From contig MNCI01006837.1 of NCBI GenBank assembly GCA_015680685.1, positions 1 through 64,000 on the forward strand: a stretch of DNA of 64,000 bases. The letters are read 5' to 3'. This stretch comes from Gnetum montanum. Taxonomy: Eukaryota; Streptophyta; Gnetopsida; Gnetales; Gnetaceae. Made by a program: the position numbers and the translations under genes. Under the pieces are notes generated by a model. That model ran no database searches. It had not been told where the DNA came from and saw nothing but the letters and a program-made list of their open reading frames with translations. Position 1 is the first letter of the stretch. Every line of letters begins with the position of its first letter. Positions 56,035 through 64,000 of this stretch are shown one piece after another.

Positions 56035-56259
56035 AATGAAAACTCATCCTCAAGTTCTTTTTACAAAATTGGGAAGGTATGGAATTATTAACTAAATTTT
56101 CTTCAAATAAAATAACTAATTGACTTTAAAAAATGGAGTGTATGAATCAACACATTACAATAAAATGAAGGGTTCAAGACATAAAAATTAAACACCATGA
56201 CTCAAATCTTCAAAATTGGATAGCATGTTCCTTGATGGTGTGAAGCTTATTAGAGAAGA
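56035..56259. other. 3' untranslated end of F
   Basis: Non-coding stretch between the extra ORF stop and PPT. AAACTCATCCTCAAGTTC next to the PPT is kept in E (47095-47120) and, on the other strand, in D. Confidence 0.6.
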
Positions 56260-59115
56260 TCAAATGCTCCCAAGTGGTAGTGGTTCTTTAGGCTCTGAGA
56301 AACCTTCACTAGCTTCATACATAGGTGGTTGAGGTGGCTGTGGTTGTCCTGCAACTGTTGCAACTTCAAGTGGAAGGTGGAAAGCATCCAACAGTGCTTT
56401 CATTTTCTCCTCCTTACTTCTAGGATCATGCACCATCCATGTATCTTTCCCAATGTGGGTTGGAATGGGCACATCCCAAGGACATGATATTGTTGGAAAC
56501 AACTCATTGGCATTAACAAACTTGGCAATGAACTATTTGTATTCGATTTTGAACACTCTAACTGTGTGCTTTAGCTCTAGGTAGTCATTCATCTATTTGG
56601 CTAGGTTCTTAGTTATAGATCGTTGATCTCTAAATTTTCCTCTAAGAACTTCAAGTTTATCGTTAGTAGTCTCAAGCCTCTGCTTAGTGTCTTTCTGGTG
56701 CTTGAACTTAGCCTCGTATAGTAGATACAAACTAGCCACTTGTTTCTCCAATTCTAACCATTGTCATCTAACTGTAAACATTACTAGGTTTGCATAATGG
56801 AGATTGGCCAACTCCATATGCTCTATCATTTCCTCAATTTGCAACTCCTTTAAGTGGATCTCTACTTTGTTATAGGCGTTGATCCCATCAACGATGGGTT
56901 GCCATGTATCTCTTCCTTGTTGGAGTTGCTAGAGGGCTTGATTTAGTTTCACCTTTTCTATTTGAATTTGTTTTTCATTTACTTCCTTTTGCAAGCCAAC
57001 CTAGTCATTGTAGTGATTCTTCACTTTCTCAAATTTTAGATCTTTGTTCTTCTAGGCAATGATCATGATGGTTGATTTTTGGTGCAAGGTGCGTACCTCC
57101 TCCATTGAAAGATTATGGTTCTTTATAGTCAATTTCCTTAATTTAGTGTTTACCCTAGCAAGCTACTATTGTTTTTGATGAATGAATTCCTGCATTTGAT
57201 CTTTCTAAGCATCAACATTTTGTAGGCGATGATTTTGTGCAATCAATGCTTCATTCTCTTGGCACATCTAATTCAAGTACTTTTTGATTGAGTGCATTTT
57301 AGCTTCTGCTATGGACTGTTTAAAGATTGCCATCACTGCCTCCTCCTTAGCCTTCTAAACTCATTCTTGAAGCTATTTGATACCTTCATCCCTTATCACT
57401 AATGGGCTGAGGATTGCTTGTTTTACAAGTTAGGCATGAAGTTTGGTAATCTTCATAGCTAAGTGCTGATTTTGCTCTTAAGCCATTTCTAGTTGCCCCT
57501 CTAGGATAATGCATCTACCCCTTGCATTCAGTAGCTTTGACTGGGTTGCAGTAATGTTCTTCAAAACATCAAAAATGTTCAAAGTTAGTTTCCTAATTCC
57601 TACCAATCGTTCTAACAATATTTCATGTTGAGCTACATCTAACTTCCCACTAACCATGCCTACAGATGTCTGCACATCTTAGAGTGTAGATATGTTTGGT
57701 ACAAATGTTGTAGGTGCATTCAATGCTTTAGCTACATGGTCAACTAACACTTCTGCTACTGTCTCCTACCCTTGGTGTTACATCACCAAGATAGTTGCCT
57801 CTTCACCTTCCTCCAACATCATTGAGAAAGTGGTGGTATTCCTAGAGATTTCTAGGAATAAGTGATATGTTGCTAATGATACTGTCACCTCTTGAACATT
57901 GGGATTTGACCTCAAAGGTAGCTGCATTCTTTGGGTAGAGAAAATGGAACCAGCCCTCTCTATTTGACAAATTGTTCGGGCCACCTCATTAAGGTAACTC
58001 ATCATTGGCTAATACACAGATAGATCTATCTCACTCATTCTTGCCTACTGCTCTTATTCACTCAAGGGTTGTTATTGGATTTTTCGTAGCCATTCCATGG
58101 TTGCATATGCCTCTAGTGTTATTTCTTGAGTGGGTGGTAGTGGCAGTAGCTCCTTTAATTGAGTCATTGCTAGCGTATTCTCTTTCATGATCTTAGACCA
58201 TGAAGCCAAAAGAGTATGCCTAAGTGTGTCATTGGAGTAGCAAACAATGCCTATCCTTTTGCAAAGTTTTCTGATGAGGCATGGAAAGGGTAGGGTCTTC
58301 CTTCCACATTTGTTTCCTTTAAAACACTTCTCAATCTCCAAATACAACAATTGTGGAAGGTTAATGGGAAAATTCCTACTTAGAGTGGTGCATGCTCAGG
58401 CAGAGAAAGTAGTCACCTTGCTTGGTCTTACTGTTGGATTGAGGTGATAGGCCACAATCTTGAAATGAATCCACTTCACTGATGCAAGTGCACCATACTC
58501 TTTACAATCCACCCTATAGCAACACTGGGTTCACTCCTTCTTGGCCTCAAGGTCACCTTGCATGGATAATTCTGCTAGCTATGTTCCAATGTTAGGTGAC
58601 CCAAGTGCTTGTGTAATAGCTTCTGCCAAATAGGACACCTGAATGTCCTTGATCTTGACAATGGATCCTAGCCTTCGACTATTCCAAAAGAGGTATGTTT
58701 CTCCCATGTATCACTCTCCACTGGATGTGATGATTGGCCACATGGGCAAGGTTCACAATTGAGTCTTGACATCCTTTGGAGCCTTCTCTAAAAATGGCCT
58801 GAAGTTGATCTCCTGAAGAATAGATTGTTGAATTTCTTGGGACTTGATGATATCAAGGTAGGCTTGAGTCAAAGTGACCTCAAGCCTTAGCATGGGACCA
58901 AGCACTTCTCCTCTCTTTGATTGTTCAATCAACACTTCTTCCTCTAGAATCTATTCGATAGATTCCACTTCGGGCTCCTCACAAAGAGGTCTTATTGCAT
59001 GGGTTGCCTCAGGTAGTTCTTGGTCTTGTTCTTGCTAGCCCCTTCTAGCTCTTGGTTGTTTCTCCTGTGGTTGTGAGGTTTCTCCTTCCTGAGAACATTT
59101 TTGCTTTGGTGCCAT
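56260..59115 (-). pseudogene. Additional 2.86 kb ORF in env position (F)
   Basis: Start ATG at 59115 (MAPKQKCSQEGE), stop after EPLPLGSI at 56260; about 950 codons with scattered stops, mostly at expected Gln codons. N-terminal basic patch QPRARRG could be a nuclear localisation signal. Residues 100-360 form a globular domain with IKDIQVSYLAEAITQALGSP, IHFKIVAYHLNPTVRPSK and LPFPCLIRKLCKRIGI (58246-58293). From memory this layout resembles the putative plant transposon protein domain found in Athila-like elements. The C-terminal half has Leu/Glu/Lys heptads (57680-56600) and is probably coiled coil. No signal peptide or membrane segment is visible, so an envelope role is not supported. Shared with A and E, missing from D. 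Confidence 0.75.
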
Positions 59116-61220
59116 CTGTAATCACAATAAAATCATGGATTAGCAATCATTGTGTAACCTTAAAATTATTAGGATACCTTATCTCTTAAAGATAGTTACA
59201 CTTGACTAAGTTGTGATTAGGGCTATTTTAATTAATCCAATTATCATTTATTTATGTATTTTTGTTAATAAATAATCCCAAAGGTTGTTGGAAGGGTTAA
59301 TTTATGAAAAATTTTATGTTTATATGTTGTTAAGGTTAGTAAACCTTTGGGGGAGTTAAGAAAATTTCCAAAAAAATTGATTGATTTTTCATCAGAAATC
59401 GTAAGGTTTACAGCCCCCACAATAAAGATCTTACCTCCAGTAAGTGCAGGACTAAAAAATGAAATTATTTGGACAAACATTTGGGAAGTTATGAGCTCTA
59501 GAAGATTTTGGGCTCTAAAAAATTTCAAAAACTTCCCTTATGTTATGAGCAAAATGACAAAAAATCACAAAGTGTTCAGTGGTATATATAGGGTTTTTGC
59601 AATGTGTCGACGAGGCCTAGTTAACTAGGGCTTGTCAACTAGGGTGGATGTGTCCATGGGGCCTCAACGACACAATCATTTATCACCATAGTCAAACTTG
59701 AAAATATGAAGAGTTTTTGAGTGAAATTGGTGTCAAATGAAAGCTCTAAAGACCAAGAATAATATGAAAACATGAGAAGAGGGTGTTAGAGTTCATAAAT
59801 TTGGAGGAATGGAGAATATTTGATTTAGTGAATGAATGAAATGAAAGATTAAGGAGTACTGAGCAGTTTACACAATGGAAAATGCAAAAAATAGGATTGT
59901 AACGATGTTAAAGGTAAGGAACCTTAACTAATCAAGCCAAGAGCTATGCAAGTGGGTCCTCCCCATAGTAGGCTCATGCCCTTTTTGCCTTTGCATAACC
60001 TCAACTAAGGCATCTGTGGGTCCCATAGCTAATTTAATGATCATGATAAGTTAAAGACCAACCAATCCCAACACATCAGTCCAAGACATAGAGCATAACA
60101 TAGAACCCAATAGTGAGGTGAATTATGGTAGTAGGGATGGATGATAGAGAAAATGGAATGGAGTTCCAAATTGAGGTCATAAAAAGTCCCTTGTCTAATT
60201 TGTGTTTAAAATAACCCAAGAAGTTCCATCCTCAGTCTAGATCAAAACTAACCACTTTTAGTGACTTTGCATCACCACTCTAAGATCGATCCACCTACTC
60301 AAGACACAAGAATACATCCACAAAACAACCACCATTCCACAAAGAGAGGGAAAGAGAAGTAGAAAGTGNGTTTCTTTTTTTTTCAATGGGAACCACACCA
60401 TGCAAGGACTTAATTGTGTCAAATGGGTATGCTTTGAATTCCCATTGTGTTATTTTTTTATTTTTTATTTTTTGTTTTTTTGTTTTTCTATTGAATGGAA
60501 ACCACATCATGCAACGATGTTATTTTGACTTCCTTCAGTGGGTGGTTTGGAATAGTAAGAAGTCCATAAAAAACACTCAAGCACTTAAGTAAGAAGAATA
60601 GGACAAAGATTATTGAGTCCCCTTGAAATCACACCCTTTACAAACCTTTTAATCCTTCCTAATTCTGGAACTACCAAGGCCACTAATTGATTAAAAGTTT
60701 CTTTAATGAAAAGGGACCTCAAATTTCAAGAACAAGGAAAACCATAGAGTTCATTGGATGCATGGATGACATGGAAACACTACCTATTACATGAAAAATA
60801 AACCATGTCAAAGTCATCAAACATCAAAATTCAAAAGTAGAAACTAGACATCGACAATCACACATTAAGCACAAACCATCATTAGTAAACAACAATAGCG
60901 ACATTGTGTCCTATGACAATAAAGCACTCTTTATTAAAAAAAATAAGAAAGTCTCACACTCAGATAAAACAAAACAAACCAAAATATATAAGAAAGTGTA
61001 AAATAATCAAGAAATTTCAAAGGTACTAAAGATGATGTAAAATTAGTAAAATTCAAAAATAAAAAATCTGTAAAATCAAAAACATGAAAAATAAAAAGGT
61101 ACAAAAACTGAGAGGCCATGGTAATGGTTAGCATAGATGGCTATCTCCCTCATGACTAAGTTGGAGGGAGGAGATCCAAAAAATAGAATGTGGTTGTCCA
61201 TTAGTTGATGTGGTATTTAC
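59116..61220. other. Spacer between integrase and extra ORF of F
   Basis: No supported gene. Parts match D (42141-44182) and E (49031-50930). A T-rich run is at 60450-60486; one unread base (N) is at 60369. The open frames near 59265-59628 run antisense to each other and carry no known domain. Because all family members keep this non-coding block, it may carry the signals for expressing the extra ORF. Confidence 0.6.
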
Positions 61221-62340
61221 ACTGGCCTATTTTGTTTTCAGGAAAGGCTTCACTTGTTGGATGTTGACCAACTGCTTTTTATTTGAGCTGTAAAGTTTGT
61301 AGATCAACATGGGCCCAGAGGGAAAGGTTTGATCAATTATATAAGGTCCCTCCCACAATGTTTGGAATTTTTTATTTTGGGATACATGTGTGGGGTTCCA
61401 GTAAAGAACCTTATCTCCTAGTTGAAGTTTTACTTTCCTGATTCTAAGTTCATGATGTTGCTTGCTGAATGTCTTGTTTACCTCATTCAAGGATAGGGCC
61501 ACTAATCAATTTTCATCTAACATGTTCAGGTTGATAAGTCTATCTTTCTATGCTAGATTTAGGTTAGGGTTTAGTTCATAAGCTATTGAGAGTGTATATA
61601 GCTCAGATTGGATTGGAAGCATTGAAAGTTTCTTACACACTAACTCGTAGGGAGAATAGCCAATAGAAAGTTTCCAAGTTGAACGATAAGCCCACAGAGC
61701 ATTGTTAATTTTTGTACTCTAGTCCTTCCTATATTTGCTATTGATTCATGTTAGTATTTTTGTAATCTCCTAGTTGGTTACCTCTACTTGACCATTGGCT
61801 TCAGGGTGGTAAGGTGTTTTAGTTTATGTTCTACCCCCAAGCATTACATTAAGTTTCTAAATGTGGGACCTATGAAATGAGTTCCATTGTCAAAAATTAG
61901 TGAACATGGCACCCCAAACCTATTCACAATATGTTGTTGTATAAACTTGGCAATAGTGGATGATGTACAATCAGTAATAGCTACTACTTCTACCCTTTTT
62001 GTGTAGTAGTCAACTGCTACTATAATATATGCCTTTTTACTGGACATGGGTGTGATGGGATCCATGAAGTCAATGCCCCATATTTTGAAAGGTTTTAGTG
62101 GTTGAATCCACTATTGAGGACCTTCCATGCAAGCGGTCATTCCCCTATCACATTGACAACATTCATAAGACTTAACAAACTAGCGAGCATCCCTAAAGAT
62201 TATGGGTCAATCTATCTTGCCATCAAGATTTTTATGGTCATGCATCTCCTTACATAGTGGCCTCTACAAGGCCCTTCATGAGCATCCAGGAGAATGCATA
62301 GTTGGTCCTCATTAGGGACACATCAATGGATCAAGCCATC
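61221..62340 (-). pseudogene. Integrase relic with intact catalytic triad (F)
   Basis: Minus strand. GIDFMDPITP (first Asp) near 62080, [38 protein letters not shown] (second Asp, 61920-61880), then a frame change and ANGQVEVTN (Glu) near 61790. C-terminal open part 61227-61502: LQLGDKVLYWNPTHV, LWEGPYIIDQTFPSGPM (GPY/F module) and VNIQQVKPFL. The N-terminal zinc region is near 62340-62150. A shift near 61850 and several stops break it. Ends at 61227 with KPFLKTK and a stop. Confidence 0.9.
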
Positions 62341-62559
62341 AACACACACCTTGTAAAGGTATCTATTGATTTCCAAGAAATATTTGACCCAATGAAGAAA
62401 TTGTTGCTTTTTCCTAAAATCTGAGGCTTGTGGCATCTCTTGAGTGAAAAGGTATGTGAGGATGCCATTATACCATGTTTCTTTTCAGGTGTTTGTTCAT
62501 TTATCGTTCCTGTAAAAAGGATTTCATCTGGAAACTAATTAGAGAGCAGGCTCTCCTCC

Positions 62560-62970
62560 TCTTTATTATCCCATCTTAAGCAAGAGAGGTGGTCAACGAT
62601 CACATTCTTAGTTTCTTTTCAATCTACCATAGTGAGATCAAATTCCTGCAAGATCACAAGCCACCGTATGACACGAGGGATCACCATCAACTTGTTCATG
62701 AGGAAGAAGATTGCACTACGGTCTGTATGCACAAATACTCTATAACCTAGCACATAATTTCTAAACTTTTCTAGTGTGTACACCACTACCATTAATTCTT
62801 TCTCCATGGTGGTGTAATTTAACTATGCCCCCACAATGCTTCTACTCACACAGTGGACATAGTATGGATGTTTCTTATTATCCATCTATGTGAGAACTAC
62901 TCCCAAAGCATAGTTAGATATGTCTATCATGATATGAAATGGTTTGAACCAATCTGGTGCTCGTAGGATT
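62560..62970 (-). pseudogene. RNase H relic (F)
   Basis: Minus strand. DWFKPFHIMIDISNYALG, NKKHPYYVHCV, then MEKELMVVVYTLEKF and RVFVHTDRSAIFFLMNKLMV (62807-62690), LQEFDLTMVD. One open frame at 62619-62807. Same order as D. Confidence 0.9.
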
Positions 62971-64000
62971 TGTGTTTCTATGAGTTTCTCCTTTAATTTT
63001 TGGAATGCATGTTCACAATTCTTAGTCTAGATGAAAGATGCATCTTTCTTTGTAAGCTTTACCAATGGCTTTGAAATCTTAGAGAAATTCTCAATAAATC
63101 TCTGGTAGTAACCAATGTGTCTAAGGAATGACCAGACATCTTTAATGGTCTCTAATTAACATGTTATTCCTTGGATGATCCTTATCTTTTCTAGGTCTAC
63201 CTCAATCCCTTCTTGTGAAATTTAGTGCCCTAGCACAATGCCATCTTAGACCATGAGATGGCTCTTTCACCAATTGAGTCATAGATTTGTCTTTGCACAT
63301 CTCTTTAATACTTACTTAAGTTAGTCCAAGGCTTACTCAAAGGTAGCTCCATAGGTAGAGAAGTCATCCATGAAGACTTCAACACCACTACTAATTTGCT
63401 GTTGAAAGATACTAAGGACCAAGTATTGAAAGGTTCCAATCTTACAATATGCAAAAGTCCCCTAAGGACTTGTGAATGTTGTCTTGGCCTAGTCTTCAAG
63501 TGCAATTTGGATTTGGTTATAGCCATGATAACTATCTAAAAAGCTATAAAAATAATGTCTGGATATTGTGTCTAACACTTGATCTACAAATGGCAAAGGA
63601 AAGTGATCTTTAAGTGTTTCCATATTTAACAACCTAAAGTCAATGCAAACCTACCATTTGCCACCCTTCTTTGGTACAATTACGAGTGGTCTATCTCACT
63701 CACTATCCATAATTGGATAGATGAACCCCACCTTAAGGAGTTTCTCTATCTCCTCCTTGATGATTTGCTTCGATTTGGGGTTTTGTCATCTTTGTGGTTG
63801 CCTTCTCAGCTTCATGGCTAGGTCAGTGTAAATGTGATGCTAGCATATCCTTGGATCGATTTTTGTTAGCTCTAGATATAACCAAAGGTTGTTGATCATT
63901 TATTCACCACATTCAATAACTTTTATTTTTTTTAGGAGCAAGTTTGGCATTAATTATGATCAATTTACCATTCTTTAAAAATGCATACTCCATACCGATT
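62971..64000 (-). pseudogene. Reverse transcriptase, N-terminus at window end (F)
   Basis: Minus strand. Enters at MEYAFLKNGKLIIINAKLAP near 63990-63930, matching MEYVFLKNGRPVII of D. Then FIYPIMDSE, FVDQVLDTI, SFLDSYHGYNQIQIALEDQA near 63520-63480 and the catalytic box FMDD at 63363-63374, intact. After it come EQALDQLK and the GIVLGH and SFLRHIGYY blocks down to about 63000. Stops are few and mostly at expected Gln or Trp codons. An open frame at 63305-63526 is the wrong frame over the same bases. Confidence 0.9.

Larger units (their letters stand above)
55091..64000 (-). mobile_element. Element F: best-preserved Athila-like element, runs off the window
   Basis: Minus strand: RT (at the window end), RNase H, integrase, spacer, extra ORF, PPT, 3' LTR. 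Gag, protease and the 5' LTR lie to the right of the window. Its left end falls inside the gag of E, so F is younger than E. The RT FMDD and the integrase triad are intact, with fewer stops than A, D or E, though still pseudogenic. Confidence 0.9.

Noticed and set aside
59347-59628. 93-codon plus-strand frame in the spacer of F
   Set aside because: No domain, no counterpart in D or E spacers that I can see, and opposed by another frame on the minus strand.
63305-63526. 73-codon minus-strand frame in F
   Set aside because: It is one frame off over RT; the RT frame itself contains the FMDD box at the same place.

Overview
The window looks like intergenic DNA of a plant with a very large, heavily methylated nuclear genome. 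A gymnosperm would fit, but I cannot prove it from sequence alone. I see no host gene, tRNA, rRNA or CRISPR array. Almost everything I can identify is decayed Ty3/gypsy retrotransposon, nested several layers deep, plus one LINE relic. Decay is dominated by C-to-T and G-to-A changes: most in-frame stops are TAA, TAG or TGA where family alignment expects CAA, CAG, CGA or TGG.

Left third (1-34200). Positions 1-319 are the CpG-rich end of a young Athila-like LTR, outside which its element lies. It abuts element A (320-10063, + strand): protease, RT, RNase H, integrase, then an additional ORF in the place where Athila elements carry an env-like gene, then PPT and 3' LTR. That 3' LTR is split by a solo LTR of the same family (8618-9487) with a perfect CTTAT duplication. 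Element A lies in element G, an older Tat-like element on the + strand (10064-13827 and about 29811-32600). G's integrase is cut in two by element H (13828-29702, - strand), a 15.9 kb Tat-like element. H carries gag, protease, RT, two RNase H domains and integrase, plus an opposite-strand region with ORFs and splice-donor-like sites between protease and RT. G has a second, plant-type RNase H domain before RT; H has it after RT.

Middle (34200-46350). Element D (35042-45078, + strand) is the only structurally complete element: two LTRs of about 886 bp, perfect 5-bp CTATG duplication, a tRNA-Asp-type primer site, gag, protease, RT, RNase H, integrase and PPT. It lacks the extra ORF and has substituted catalytic residues in both RT and integrase. 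A minus-strand LINE RT relic follows (45084-46345).

Right third (46740-64000). Element E (- strand) is an Athila-like element with a deletion joining gag directly to RT, and an integrase interrupted by a solo LTR (51509-52390). Its gag is cut by element F (55091 to the window end, - strand). F is the best preserved: its RT FMDD and integrase D, D, E residues are intact, and it has a 2.86 kb extra ORF between integrase and 3' LTR.

The observations I rate highest are the extra ORF shared by A, E and F; the opposite placement of the second RNase H in G and H; the opposite-strand ORF region in H; and a palindrome just upstream of the TATA box in every well-read LTR of the Athila-like family, with complementary changes in the two LTRs of D. 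All similarity statements are by eye; no alignment or database search was run.
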